Positions 13,110 to 26,885 are shown, counted from the first letter of the stretch. The stretch: DNA of 64,000 bases from Strix aluco (GCF_031877795.1 NC_133935.1:74356303-74420302); one strand, 5' to 3'. Program-made: numbers and translations. Notes: generated by a model from the letters alone, not told the origin.

Positions 13110-16100
13110 GTACTGAGAGCTCTGCTCTTACTGAAATGGGAGGGATTAAAACATTAGGCTCACTGGCTAGAGAACAAAGGTTTTGTGTTGGTAGAAGATG
13201 AGTGTTTTATTAGTTATGTGAATCAATTGACAATTGATGTACCTTAAGCCCGAAAAAGTTACAGGCTATGTGGTTTGCTTCAAGCATGGTGAATTTTCCT
13301 TGACATTGCTTCACCCCTGCTCAGTCTTTAGTGCAAAAAGAGAGAATGGGGTATCTGGATCTAATACCCCACCAAAGAGATAGGGTGGTTGGTGTTTCTG
13401 AATCACTACTCATGTTTATTGCTGAGTTGTGTGCTATTCCATCTGCAAGTTAATGGACCTATCCATGAAGAAGGGAGCTGTCAAGCCAAAAATGCTAAAA
13501 GTTGTTCAATCTTCCTTTCTTTTTTAAATCTGTTTCACCTACATTATATCTTGGAACTTATTTTTTAAAAAGCTGAGGTGCTGTTTTTCATGTTCCATTT
13601 TCAAACAGGCAAGGAGTGTTTCAATGTGAATTTTAAAACACTCGTGTTATAGCTTTCTTACTTTAAAAAAGCAGCAACTTATATTTCTTGCTAGAGTTCG
13701 GTACCTATTTAAGACCAAAACATTTGTTATGATAATATAGATGTAGCTAAGTAGAAGGCTGCCATGAGAGCATTATATACTGCCTTTCTGCAGTCTTCTG
13801 AAAGTAATCACCTCCCTTTAGTCTCTGGCAGTCTACTGACTGTGCAGCATTCCCAAAACATGTGGCCCATAAAATGGGATTATAGGGAAGGCATTCAAGT
13901 AAACAGAAGTTCCCTTAGGACAAAATTTGCTTTTTCATGCAGAGCTCCTGTGTGCTTTAGCCTGGTACTGCAGCCTCATCTCTAGCCAGGGACGACGACT
14001 TCTCTTGGTGACCCCAAGGGTGTGAGAATAACTAGGCTCTCCCCATGTTTTGGGGACAGTCTCTTTCTGGACTGGCTGGCATAATAGAGTCCCCTTTGCA
14101 GTGTTTTTGGAAGGACACACCCAATCACAAGTTAGGGGAAAATCATCCTTTCTGTGTCTCTTCAGTGTCTCTATGTAGCAGTCCCATGATGTGGCTATAG
14201 CTGCCAAAAATCTGCAGTTGAACGTACAGCTGTATCTGTCATTAACTGTACAGTATTGCTGAAGCAGCCCAATGCTTTTGTGAATTGCATTCAAGGGTTA
14301 CTAGCTGCTTAAAGCTAAAAACCTTCTACAAGCACACAGTTATATTGGTGGATAATAGTGTATTTCTATGATTGCGTAGTCCCGTCCAGCCTGTTCTGTT
14401 GAAACTACACAACCTGGGATGAGCTCAGTCTGCAGTTTGAGTACCTTTGAGTTCTTCGTTGAGACTAAATTATATTATCAGCCTTGGTGAGGAGCGTTTC
14501 CAGACCTGTTCCCTGTGTCCAGTGCTGGCCTTGGTAATTCAGGCTGTCATTGCTGCTCCACAGGATCATGCAGTTTGGGATATCAGGGTACAAAGCCTTC
14601 AGACTCGGGTTCCTTTTACAGAATCTCTTTTTAGTATTTTCAGAAAATCTCTCAGCTGGCTTTTGTGCCACCTTTCCAGTAGATGCTAGTCACCAGGGGA
14701 ATGGTTCAATCAGTAGTGGTCCCCTTATGCTGACGCTGATGGCCTTCTCTTGGCTTCCTAGAGGTGCTGCTGTGTACCACAGCATGGAGGCTTTCACGCC
14801 CACAGGGAAAGCTACAATTGTAAATGTTCTTCTTAAAACAAGAGTAATTCATAAATTCATGTGACTGTGTTCCAGACTGGCCAGTGTTAGTCACATTGTT
14901 GATGTGCTACTGGGAATTAGTGAGGAGTGTGATAGAAATGCCTACAGGATGGAAGACTGCCTGGTGCCTTTGAGACAGCACAGCCTTACACTTGCTGCCA
15001 TTACCTTTATTTAGAGGTGACTCTAAACAGAAACTGTTAAACTTCTCGTAATTGGTCTTGGTGCAAAGCTTTGAACAAATAGCAGCACTGAGAATTTTCA
15101 GTTATCTGAAGAAATATAGGCCAGAAACTCTCCTTTTTTGTTTCTGCACCTGGTACAAAGAAATAGAACAGCCCTGGGAACAGGGAAGCCAACCCGGTTC
15201 CTGCTGCTGTCAAAAGCAGTGAATTCATTCATTCACGTACCCCCTATCGTAGCTGAGGCAAAGAATTGTTTGCTATGGGTTCTAAATCAGCAGTCGCTAT
15301 TTTCTCTCCCTTGCTGGTTGGTTTCTTTTCAAAGCATTTACAATGGGGAGCGCATTTACAAAATTAAGGGAGGTAAATTCAGGGCCTGTAGCTCATACCA
15401 TAAGTGACTGTGCTCAGGAGTAATGTCATTGTCACAGCTGTACACAGCTTTCTTTATTAGAGGGTCCGATTCTCTGCCCTGGACTATAGCGGGGTATAAA
15501 TGAGAGAAAGCAGGACATTTTAATTTGATGGCAGTCTGCTGATAAGACTAGTGGTTATTCTAAGACTGCTTAATCCTATTTAAGGTAGGTTTTTTTGGAA
15601 GGTGTCCGATTTCTGTGTGTATTTTGTGCAGAAGTCCATTTAAAAGCTGGGGCTGAATTAATCTGTCGTATTTTCTACCTAAAACAGTGATATTTTCATC
15701 ATATTTCAACTGTATGAAAGTTAAAAACCAGGATTATTAAATCAAATTTTCCAGAGTTTAAGGAGATTGATTATATTTTTAATACCTCCAGGTTTATAGG
15801 ATCTGATGTTGAATTATGAGGGGAAGTAACGAAGCATTTAATTACTGTATTTTCCAAACATTAGGTAGATTATATAGATAAAACAGCAGGGAACTGAAAA
15901 TGTCTTGTGAATAACAGCAACACCTGCTTGTATTTCATTTAATAATTTCTGTGTGGGGTCGTTCATGTTGTAGAAAATAGCAGTTTATGAACAAGCTTTT
16001 GAGGGGAATGATATGTTGCTAAGGCTGCCATTTTATGCTGTACAGATTCTGTATTGTAAATCAAAGAAGCAGAGCCATATATCCATGACCTCACCTTCAA

Positions 16101-17155
16101 AAATCCTGCAATTTACTAATGATCTAAGTTAACATGATTTGTATGGGAAACAGCTTTTAGAAACCTTGGAAAATCGGAGGTGTGCTCAACGAAGGACCTC
16201 TCAGATGCTGCACAGCGCTGAAGCACCAAGTCTGGCTGCCATGAGCTGCCCCATCATTAGTCTTGCAGTATTAAAATTGAAACTGCAATCCTGGTAATGC
16301 TAAGTGAAATCAGTACAGTTGCTTAGTAATAGAGTTGTAAACTCCAAACAGATGTTCATACAGGGATCTTCACCAATTCACTTCAACCTGTTCAGTAACA
16401 TAGTGCGTTGTTCAGTGATTCAACAAAGCAGGTTGCGTACCTCAGTCCACGTGAGCTTCCTTCCATCCCCATCCACCAGTGTACCAGCACTGGCAGGCAA
16501 GTGAACTTGAAGTGAGCTGGGTCAGCAGAAAAAAACTCAGTTTTCTTGCAGTGCTTGATTGATGCCAGCATAGCTCTCTGAACAGCTTGTTGTGGGGTCA
16601 AATGAGTGCTAGTGCAGGGGAAGCAGGATGGGGTACCTCCTGTTTTGGCAGCAGTCAGTGATCAGATTGGCTTTATGGCTTCATGAAGTCGTATCTCTAA
16701 GTTACATGCATATCTATAACTTTCTGGAAAGCTGTGGTTGTTGAAGGCATCGCTTCTGTGCAGCCAAGTGCCACCCCTCTCCTGGGTGCTGCTGCTCTGT
16801 TTGTCAGCTGCTTGATGCAAAGACAGATAAGGGACACAAACTTGGCTGACTATGAGCTTCTGGGATCTTTCTAGAAATGTCTAGGATTGATGGAGAGAAG
16901 TAGTATGGATAAAGTGTTGTTCAGATGACCCTATTTGTATGTTTACATTAATGAGTGAAAGTAGGTGTAGGTGACTCTTGGGTGACTATTTAAAGTCTAG
17001 GCTCAGACTTGGGCAACTGCTGTTAGGCAGGTGAGCCATGCTAAAGGAGACTGAAGACCTCAGTGCAATTTTCTGGAAAATAAAGAGTCCACATAGTAAA
17101 AAGATAAATGCAAGAATGGCTAAGATCATTGGTAATGAACTACAACTGCAAAAAC

Positions 17156-17175
17156 AAAAAAAAAAGGGGGGGGGG
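17156..17175. repeat. A10-G10 homopolymer junction
   Basis: Ten A residues directly followed by ten G residues. This purine-only run is length-unstable and prone to sequencing error, and no element boundary was recognised next to it. Confidence 0.85.
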
Positions 17176-19072
17176 AGGTTTACAAATCCCAGCCAGTTTA
17201 TCTGGATCATCAGACAGGTGTCAAAGTACTGAATTCAATTTGTGGACTGGGGTAAGACATTAGAAGGCCACCATCACCTTGGGAAAAAAAAAATCTTCAT
17301 TTTTTGCTTGTAAAGTTTAAAGGCCCTGAGCAGTGTCTATCCAAGGACCTGTTTTTAACTACCTACTTTTACGGGTGACACTAGAGATTACTAAAACTGG
17401 AAGAAGTTAGATGAACCAAATCTCTTCTCTCATTTTCTGTTTAGTGCTGTCGTTAGCGTTCTTGGCAGCACTTCATAGATATTCACTTTCAGTGGTTTTT
17501 ATGCTTGGTTGCACTTCCTGTCTCATATATTAGCATAATGATGTCATTCTCGCATCGCTGTGGGGGAGCGTGGTGGTGTGCTCTGCCTGCACCTCTGCAA
17601 GAACAGCTTTCTCACTTTCCTACAAGACAGCTTCTGCTGTGATGGCTGAAATCCAAACGGAGGGTCCCTTTTTTGAGCCTCCCCTGCACAGATGTGGGGA
17701 GCAGAGCAGGAGGAAGAGGCAGCAAAAGCACCTTCCTCACACCATCCTCTGTAGGAAGGTACTTACAGGACTAGTCTGTCTTCACCTAGTGTGGGTGAGC
17801 AGCTGGAGCCTGCATAACTGTGCCTCCACAGCCCTGTGCAGAGCTGTAGAAGGGAAGGGAAGCTGCTTACCCCTAAAGCAAACAAAGCAATGAAGAGTGG
17901 GAATGGAAGCTTCAAACATGTCCCTGCTCCTCTGGCCAGGCAGCTGGTCGTGGGAGGAAAGCACCTAGACAGTCCCATCTGCCCAGTGCTCCTTTCATAG
18001 ACCAGGAGAGCAGCAGGCACTGGCCGGGGGGTGCAGGGTTTGTTTCTCTGGTTCTGCTGCGTGTCCCTAGCGGGCAGCAAGGACAGAGCGGTGTCTCCTT
18101 GGGGATGTTGCTGTGGGAGAGGGAGGAGGGTGGCAGCCGGGAGGGAGCAGGCGCCCCGGCACCTCTGGGGAGCAGCCTGGGCCTGCTGCTCTTCCTGCCG
18201 CCTCAGGTTGCTCGGTGTGCACCAGGCCAGGCCCTGCTGTGCAAGCAGCAATTATGCAGAAAGCTTTAAAGTGATAGCAATCAGCATGTTAAAATGAACT
18301 GGGAAAAACTTCTGGAAGACTTTGTCCCCTTAGATCTGGCTGAAAGGGGCTCTTCCAGCATGAGTCATCCGCAGCTGTAGAGGAGCCCTGGGCAGAGCCT
18401 TCCTCCCCTCTGCTGAATGGAGCTGTCAGAGTGCCCGGAGCCAGGGCAGGGAGAAAAATACCCCGATTCATTTCCTAACGAGATATGCATGGGAGAATTC
18501 CCCACGGGGCCACTGGTGGGGGTTTGCGGCTTTGTGTTTTTCAATCACTCGGCTCCACATAAGCAACATTGTGCAGCTTCGAGCTCCCACCCGGAGGACT
18601 GAAACACCCTGAGCCTGTCCCCAGGAAGCAGACAATAGTGTTGATATGCCTGTTGCTGCAGAGGAAGTGGCTTCTGTTATAAGCAACCATCAATCTGCCA
18701 AAGTCCATGGTTTGAGTGGTTGCCAGGCTAAAATTTGACATAAAATTATTTAACCTTTTTGCCTTTTGTCATTACTGTTTTCTGGAGATGTTTCTCCTGC
18801 TTACTACCATTTAAATCTCACATATGGCAGGTTCCCCCCCCAAATTAATACAGGCTTTTATTTAGAAAACACAGAATTGTTAACAGAGAGTCCAGTCTAT
18901 GTAATAAATGATGGAAAATACTCTCAAATGCTCTCAGTATGTTAGCTAAACTGGGGCTAAACTGTCTGCAGCTAAGGTGTTGCTCAGGGCTTTGTCATGC
19001 CCTTTCCCATCCTGCCTCGCTGTAACCAGTTTTTGATCTGAATTTGACATTGGAAATATGATATGATTGCAG

Positions 19073-19155
19073 AAAAGATGGTATGTGAAAGTCAGACTGC
19101 AGATATTCGAGGTATCAGGCGCCCTCTTGTGCTGTTTCTCTGGGAGCATCGCAAG
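19073..19155 (+). CDS. candidate 83-bp internal exon, unrecognised
   Basis: A weak acceptor (GATTGCAG, ending at 19072) and a strong donor (AAG followed by GTGAGC at 19156) bracket a segment with one open frame throughout. The frame encodes about 27 residues including ADIRGIRRPLVLFLWEHRK. I recognise no family. The segment includes GCGCCCTCTTGTG, which is partly like a CTCF core on the minus strand and offers another reason for any conservation. The poor pyrimidine tract argues against a real exon. Confidence 0.12.
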
Positions 19156-20429
19156 GTGAGCAGCTTCCCAGGAGCAGAGGCTGAGCAGAGCTTCAGCCTC
19201 AGTTGTAGTTTGCAGGGAGACTACTGTGTGCTTGGGCACCTACATCACGACCCAGTGCAGTTCAGATGTTTAGGAGTTACTTGTTGACGGGTCTGTAAAC
19301 CACTCCAGCTATACAGTGTGATCATTCAAAATGAAGCTTTGAACAGAAATGTGACTTATATCTTCCAAAATACAAAAATAGCATTTTTAGATTCACTCAA
19401 AAGTAGCAGTGTTCACTAAGTATTAAATTTCTCTGATGGGCCAGATTTTAAGTTGAATTCCAAACTTCGCTGATAATATGATGCAAGTTTAGATTTTTTT
19501 AGTTTAGACTATGCTGTGTGTTTATAATCAATCATCTCCTTGTACTGCATAATATCAGGAAGATGTGCTGCATCTCCCTGGAAGTCAACCTCGAGGGTTA
19601 GTTTTATTAACTCTAGTTAATAAATACTTTTCAGATCGCTCACTGCAAATGTCCAAAAATACCTCATTTCTCCAGATACCAGACTGTAAGTAAAAGTGCA
19701 AACTCCAGACTAAAAGAGGTAAATTAATTTAGAAAGTTAACTAAATAGCTATGGCACCTCTGAAAACATGGCCCCTCAGTGGCTTGCTGCCTAAATAAAT
19801 AAATTTCATTGGTTTTTTTATGTGGAACTCAAAGTTGTTCAAAGGACACACATGTCACATTACTTTCTGTCCTGATGTAAGTCTCAAACTTACTGATGCC
19901 TCTGAGATGCAGACATGACTGAGCATAACATGTAGTGACCTCTTTCCCTTGACAGCATTTTTCTGTCTTCCTGGCTCTTAAGGGATTAAAGGTGTTTCTT
20001 ATTTCAGGCTTATTGACCCAGAGCGGTGATAGAGTGGCCTACCTGCCATTCTGTGATGGCATTTCTAGCAAAATATCAGTTTCTGTCAATGTACCTCTCA
20101 GCCTGAAAGCTCCTGAGAATTACGGTCGTTTCATAGAGCAGTAACTAGAATATAAAAGAAGAATGGTCGTGCTGGGCCTGGCTGGGATCCACCTAGCTGA
20201 TACCAATCCTGTCTCCAACAGACACTGTAAGTGGATTCCTCGATAAAAGCCTAAGAACAGAGCAGGTATAAATGCTTCTTCCTTTACTGCTCTCCCAGCC
20301 TCCAACCATTGTCACATCTTGAGCTGAATATGGGGGTTTGTACATTTAGCTAACCTTGACAGATTTCATTTCCAAGGTTGTCCAGTCTTCCACTGAGCTA
20401 ATATTAAACTTTAGCATTCACAGCATCCT

Positions 20430-21010
20430 TGTTGTAATCTCTGTTGAGCGATGAGCTAATACCATATGGAACTTCTATCGTAACCCCAGTATCTCACTTC
20501 TGAGTGGTAATGGTCAGCTCTGACCACATATGTGAGCATGTATGTGTGAAGTTAGAATTGCTTTTCTGCCTGTGCATCATTTTATATTTATCTATATTGA
20601 ATTCTATCTGCCATTTTATTGCCCACTGACTGATTCTTTGTGCAGTCTGTTGCCCCTCATTCTCACCACCCTCAATAACTTACATCATTAGTAAACTCTG
20701 TCATATTCTTGTTTACCCCCTTTTCCAGGTACTCTGAACCAGACATCTCCATCACAGATCTCTAGGGAACTGCACTGATGAACTTTGTCCACTGTGAGCA
20801 CTGACCATCTTGTCTTCAGTTTCCCATATTTTAACAATTACCTACCACTGGAAGGATCTTCCCTCTTAAGACATGGCTTGGTTTCCTTAAAAGCCTTGTT
20901 GAGGAGCATGATTGAAAGCTTTCTTGAAACTCCAATACAGTTACCAACCAAACCATCCTTATCCCTACGACTGCTAAGCCCTTCCAAGAAGTCTGGTAGT
21001 ACTTGATGCT
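20430..21010 (-). mobile_element. old CR1/L3-like LINE relic (reverse transcriptase part)
   Basis: Read on the plus strand, this stretch keeps the order of landmarks seen in the two clear CR1 copies of the window. First comes a TTGAATTCTATCTGCCA-like block with the spacing of the 'FNKAKC' region. Then comes CATCATTAGTAAACTCTGTC (equivalent to the 'SKFADD' region), then ACAGATCTCTAGGGAACTGCACTG (the 'VPQGS' region, split here by decay), and last AAAGCCTTGTTGAGG...GAAAGCTTTCTTGAAACTCC ('SKAFDTV'). It is too diverged for an intact frame. The divergence and wording fit an older CR1-clade family such as L3 better than the young CR1 copies at 27 and 42 kb. Ends are approximate. Confidence 0.65.
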
Positions 21011-21551
21011 GATTTCCATTTACAAAACAACAAAAAAAATCTGTGTTCTTTCAAAGTATATCATGTTTATCTGTTTAATAATTCTATTCCTTATTATAGT
21101 TTTTACTACTGGCTCATAGATGAAGCTCTGTGCAAAAATATGCCTTTGCTGATAATGGTATGACTTTGGCAATGTGACTGTGTTTTGTAGTACTTTTCTG
21201 TGTTCTTTGTAGAATGTCACAAAAATATCACAGCATGGCGCATTTCTGTAGAGGGCAAGTAATGCCTGTGAAGTATTTTCCAACAAATAAAAATGCTGTG
21301 GAAGCATACAGAATTAATATTACTATGTAAGTTAAATCTAATACAAGTTACCGCTCATCATAGCAACAGAGCGGGTACAACAGAAAAGGATCAAATCAGG
21401 GTTTTGTAGATATTTTGAAATTACTAAGAGTTTTCCTTTACCTGACAGCATACTTGAATTTGACCCAGTAAAGACTAGAAATTTGTTTAGCCCACAGGTA
21501 GAATTTTTCAGAGTCTAGGCTGAAAACTGCCCATGCTTGAGCAGAGCAGTT

Positions 21552-21590
21552 GGGGGGGGGACGACGACGACGACACGACAGGACACACAC
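21552..21590. repeat. G9 run plus (ACG)n/(AC)n microsatellite
   Basis: Nine G residues, then about four to five ACG units, an interrupted ACACGACAGG, and ACACACAC. CpG-containing trinucleotide repeats are uncommon in vertebrate DNA because CpG decays, which suggests that this one is young or unmethylated. It is short. Confidence 0.8.
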
Positions 21591-22460
21591 AGGGGTCTGA
21601 TGCAAGGATTGTTTCCAGTCGAGCAGGTCCAACCTTTGGAATTTTTGGGGGAACCATCTGTTCCGAGTTGTTAGCTACTTTGTTCAGTATGAGAGACCAT
21701 CTTATGACTGTACCTGGTGCTATGTGAAAAATAACCCAGACAGGCATTTGGGAATCTGCAGAGTACTAAAAGGGGGTGTGTGAAAAGTGCCTTTTCTTTG
21801 CCCAGTGAAATCTGTGCCTCCTTTTTCCTTTCACCAAGAGGATGAGGAAAGACTCCAGGCAGAGGTGAAGAAAGAAACAGTTTTTCTGAGTAGTTGGGTC
21901 TTTAGCAAAGTACTGGGTGAAGCTCTTTGAAAGGCGGCACAACTTCACTTGTGTGGTTTGCATAGCTGAAATAGCTAATGTAAATGAATTCAGAGACAAA
22001 TCTCCTTAGCAAAATCAGCCGTTCCTGAGAACAGAATGTTGTCATTAATAATTTGAGCAAAGTGTGTGGTCGTTGTTCTTTCATTAAACCTACCTATTTT
22101 AAAATATCAACAAAAGGCTCCTTGTGGCTGCACAGCTTAACCTCAGTGTTTGAAAACCTGACAGTGCCAGGTCTGATGCAGGTGCTGGTAAAAGATCATT
22201 TGCAGATTTATTCCCAGATTATCTAATGAAAGAAAGCAAACTACAAGAATGTGAAAAAAAATCCTCAAACAAATCCAGCAATTTGAGAGTAAATTACCCT
22301 CTTAGTTTTACTAAGCGTCTGAATTACTGCTCAATGAATAATGCAGTAACAGTTTCCAGAAGACTGGCAGTTATATTGTAATGTTTTGATAAAACAAAGA
22401 AATGCACATATTCGCATAGGCCTGTTAGGTCTGTGGGTTGAAATGCGTGTACTGAGCGCA

Positions 22461-22559
22461 TATAAGGACTGACACTGCTGAGGTATAAAGGCAACACGTA
22501 CTTTGCAAAAGGTTGAATCCAAATTGATGCTTCGCGTCCTGTTCATCTACCATTTCATG
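22461..22559 (+). promoter_or_regulatory. TATA boxes, short ATG frame and strong donor: candidate first exon
   Basis: TATAAGG at 22461-22467 and TATAAAGG at 22484-22491 precede an ATG at 22527. The frame runs for 11 codons (MLRVLFIYHFM, hydrophobic like the start of a signal peptide) and reaches ATG/GTAAGTGTG at 22560, an excellent 5' splice site. The spacing suits a TATA-driven transcript starting near 22490-22515. The end of the peptide and the donor position recall exon 1 of follistatin genes, which also break after an '...FM' signal-peptide segment. No follistatin-type cysteine-rich exons are visible downstream, so that similarity is probably accidental. Confidence 0.2.
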
Positions 22560-23659
22560 GTAAGTGTGTGTATGCTTTTCCCTATAATACCCATAGCAAG
22601 CATGACATAATTAAGAAGTAATGTGTCTTGCATTTACAGGAATAAGGGAGAGGGCAGGTCAGAGTGTTTAAACACATACTCCCTGCAGAGCTGCTGGCTT
22701 GTGGTTACTAGCTTGTGCATCCATCCTTACTCGGCATTGCAGCAGTTAACTCCTGCCTTTTAAAGAAACTGAATTGTTTAAATCCATATAAAATACTTTC
22801 CTAGATGTGTCTAGGGGCCAACTCTGAGCTCTGACTTTTGCCACATTCTGCTCTTGCATGCAAGATAATCTTTCCAGATAAGCATGAATAGAGTTCAAAT
22901 GAATCTATCAATAATCAGTGGAAAGGATGTCATAATGTGAAGTCTGATACTGTAAAAAAAATATACAAGTCCTTGAAAACATGTGTTTGGAAAGGAACTG
23001 CTTTATTCTTAAAGTAGCTGCAGGTCTGGCAGCAACAGCTGGTGAAGAGGTGTGGGAATTAGCTGAATAGACTCCGTGCTGGCAGGGAGAGCTAGAAGGC
23101 TGTATGCTACCCATATGAGACTGACTTCTCAATTTTAAAACCCTTTGGGTAAAGGAAGGTAAATTATTTTTCTTTGCTGATGAAATACCTTGTGAGGCAA
23201 AGCCACATTCGAGAAGAAAAACATAAACTTGTGCTGGAAATAAAATCTTTAAAGTCAAAGGGAATATGGTGTCATGAGACATTTGTGATTTCTTTTAGTT
23301 TGTCATAATCTCTTAGATTCATCACAATAAATACAGCTAAGAGAAGAAAATACATGAACTGGGAGGTGGGGAAAGGAAGAGATGGCTGAAGATGAAACAC
23401 ATTTTTTTAATTACTCAATTGCTAGTTCTCTGATTTGGATCTGCTTATAATTAAGTTAAACTATTTTCAATGGAATTTTTCTTTGCCGAGTATGTGTGGT
23501 ACCATGCTGAGTCTAAGGAAAGGGCAATCAGAAATATTCCCTTGTCCTGTGAATGCCACAGTCCCTGTAAGGTCTCCCATGACTATCAATAGGCACTTTT
23601 CTCAATATCTACTTTCTTAAATCATCAGTTAAATGAAACTTGCAAAGCTGTCTATAATG

Positions 23660-23673
23660 GTGCCCTCTGGTGA
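23660..23673 (-). promoter_or_regulatory. CTCF-like site
   Basis: GTGCCCTCTGGTGA fits the reverse complement of the CTCF core (SYGCCMYCTRSTGG) at 13 of 14 positions. Single-motif matches of this quality are often bound, but binding cannot be inferred from sequence alone. Confidence 0.35.
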
Positions 23674-26600
23674 CTCTGAAAACTTTTTACACTAGAATGA
23701 AATAAAAACAAGATGGAATTTGGCCTGCTACTGTGAAAGTACCCTGGCAAGTTGGACTATTCATTAAAGATTAATGAACAAACTAGAGCTCAACCAGGTA
23801 ATATACACAAGCCATAAACACAGAGAAGTCCAGGACTAACTCCAAGTGTTGCAGGAGCAGAGCTGTGATGAGCCAGACAGTCTCTCACCGTACCATGGAA
23901 GCAGTTTCTTGTATTCACGATAAAAAGAAACTTGACTTTTGACACTGCAAACTGATCATTTATTTTCTAGTCCTTAGAGAAGAGAAAAGATAAAACAATA
24001 GCATCTCTTAATGAGTTTGTCTTGATGCAGGGAATGTGCAGGATGTTAATTGATTATATGAAATATCAGAAATAAACCAGCTGTGCAAGAGTGTCTTTTG
24101 TACATGCTACAGTTAGTGTGGCTCCCACACAGTCTTCCTGGAAAACTGATCTCCTCAATGCACTGTTTCCTCTCCTGGATATTGCTTTTTATATGTACAA
24201 TCTGTCTCTACATTTACTGCCCATCATTTCCCAGCATACTGACATACATGACTTCATTGCACTGACTCTAGTGCTCACCTGGCTCTTACTCTGTTCTGGT
24301 TGGAAAGGACTCTCTTATTCACAGGGTTGTGCTATTTTACAGCCAGATCCATGGGTCATATAAACACCAGAGCTGGCAAGTATGAGTGGCTGGGGATGGA
24401 TAGAATAGGTGTGTGTACCCCTTTCGGCATCAATTCTGTTTTAAATCATGACTACAAAGCTGTGTCCTAATCAATATGGATGCAACACTGGTGAGGTAAT
24501 GAGAGTATCACACTCCAAGGCAATGAGCCCAACAGAAAACCATCCACAAGCAGATAAAAGCAAAATACTGGATAGGGGGTAAAAGAACAAAAAAAACCAA
24601 AACACTGTGTTAATAATTTTGTATTAAGTGTGAACCTAATGATTTAATTGTTATTTACTGAATTTCCAAATTCAACACATACTCCAAATAACTGTATCAG
24701 GTTAACTCTTCTGCTTTTAAGCACTATTCCCCCATGCCATGCTTAGGAGAGGGTGCATCTCCTCCCATTCATGTCCTTTGCAAAACAGCCCCTTAGGCAC
24801 AATGTAGATCAACTGACTTTTATGCATATATTCTCTAAGAAAAAGGAGTAAACAAAATATTTGTTTTGACAAGATGCCTACTTTGATCATAAACGTTAAG
24901 ATGAGATTCTCACTTCCCAAATAACACTATCTGTAGAACCTTCTCACTGACTTCTTCATTAGGTCAGAAATTTCAACTGCAGTCTATATTTTAGGAAAAT
25001 GCCTAGTCATGATTTTACAGGCCATTTGGAATCTGTTGAACAGTTTGTGCTGTCATTTTGGTCTAATAATACATTAGGGGAGGATGTTTTTTTCTGTACT
25101 AGCATTTGCAGCATTTCAGTGTACATGTGTTGTGCTCACACAGTGCTTCGTCCTGGCCTGAACAGTTAGCTGGATTCTCTAGGAGGAGAATAAACCCATT
25201 GATAAATTCATACATCTTTAGTGCAGCATCATATCTCTGAATGTGGCAGGAACACACAAAAATGAGTACTTGCTCTCAGTAACCATGTCCAACCTTGCAT
25301 TTCTGGCTAAGCTGATGTTTCCAAGAGCCTCTGCTTCCTTCCTGGTTGAAATTATTGCTGCTTACTTTCTGCTGGCCTGTTGATTTTTTCTCAAAGACTT
25401 GTGTAGTTGAACCAGCTGTTTCCAAGCTCCTGCTACTATTGCAAATTCACATCCCACCTGGTGTGCTCGGGCAGTGACTTCTGCTGTGCCCAACCACCTT
25501 CCTCCATAAAGGAACTTAATTCCTCTTCTGCTCAGCCTAAGTGGAGGGTGAGCGTCAGGCTCACTGCCCTGTGCTTCATCAGCCTGTGACTGATCAAAGA
25601 CGTGTGATGTCTTGTGCTTCCCACAGTCTGACAGCCTTTGGGTTTATAAAAACAGTGAAAGGGGACATGGGTTTTGGTTTGGTTGTAGAATACTGTCCAT
25701 TCATACACATCTTCTCAGCTGTACAGGAGATCTGTTACCCAGTCTACTATCACAACATGAGGAGTGCATAAAACACAGCGGATCTGATTATCATGCCCAT
25801 TCTTCACTTCCATTTTTCCAGCCTTCTCCATCCATGATAAGTTATTCTGGCTTAGTACCTGGAGTAAGACCTAGGAAAGGAACATGTATTCTGCAAGGAT
25901 TTAGGCAATAGCTCTGAAGCTCATAAGCATTTGGATATAAATGTGCTTGCCTATGTCTCGCCTTATCCTATGAAAAGAGAACTGGAATGTAGCATTTTCA
26001 GGATTAGGGCTTTGGGAAAACTCATATAGGAACTTCTGGTATGCAGCTCTTCAGAGGAGACTGCTGAAGGGAGATTTTTGCCTTTCTTATGAATCAGATT
26101 GTTTGCCCTTTTACCTGTTTGGAAAATTGTTCAAGTTTGTCTTCTATTGTGTCAGCCTTCCGTCTCTCCTGTCACTTGCCTGCTCTGCCTGTGGCTTGTA
26201 TTTTTATACTCATTCACAGCAGAGTTGGGTCAGTTTTCATAGTGGCTTCCACCACGCTGAAGGAGTTTCTTCCACTGGTGAAATGGCTACCACTACAGAT
26301 GATCATCCTGGGCAAGAGCAGCAGTCATTTACCCTAGGACAGGACATGAAAACACCTTACTTAGCTGAAATCGCTGTGAAAATCAGGCCAACACAACGTG
26401 CTTCTCTGTGCCTTGTTATGGTAGATCTATGAACTTTGAACAGAAAGGTGTTGGCTGCAATAGAGGGGTTTTAGAAGTACAGAGAACCATGCAAAGCTAC
26501 AGAGAAATTTCACACCCCAGGTAGGCGGAGGATTATCCTTGTACCTCATCAGTGAGAGGGAGTCTAGTCAGACAGCTCCTCCACTGACATGCTGGGACAA

Positions 26601-26885
26601 ATGACTCAGCTCTGCAGTGGAGAAGGATATCTCCAGTGCTGCTTTGCTGGAAGCACCAGCACCTGGAGGTTTCTCATTCGGGAACTCATTTGCTTATGAA
26701 AACTCATCAGTTCACAGAGCCTGGGGTGGCACAGCTGCAGGCAGATTGCTCTCACAGGGATGAGGATGCACAGCTGTAAGCAAGCCTAATTAAGACCTCT
26801 GATGAATTTTCCAGTGTAACCACCAGTAATTGTCAGGATCTATGAAGTAAATAAAGGTTAGTTGTCCTCTCAGTCCTGAGAGTTG

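Larger units (their letters stand above)
13110..20429. other. non-coding stretch with mixed composition
   Basis: No recognised gene or element. The 13.9-14.9 kb part has several overlapping frames of 60-119 codons on both strands without family motifs. The 15.5-16.1 kb part is AT-rich with many homeodomain- and GATA-like words and looks like conserved non-coding DNA in texture only. A GC-richer patch lies at 17.7-18.2 kb, with CpG too sparse for an island. Long frames there (162 codons minus, 17763-18251) follow from its composition. Confidence 0.5.
21011..26885. other. non-repetitive, mostly non-coding stretch
   Basis: No recognised protein or clear transposable element. It holds a (GAC)n microsatellite, a TATA-like/ATG/donor cluster near 22.5 kb and a CTCF-like site near 23.67 kb, all listed separately. 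Frames of 60-124 codons exist on both strands (for example 22908-23282 minus, 26103-26432 plus) but have no family motifs and overlap each other in conflicting frames. Confidence 0.5.

Noticed and set aside
24290-24320. GGTTGGAAAGGACTC as a CR1 tail
   Set aside because: Neither the octamer repeats on one side nor the GACTAGATGACC block on the other side is present.
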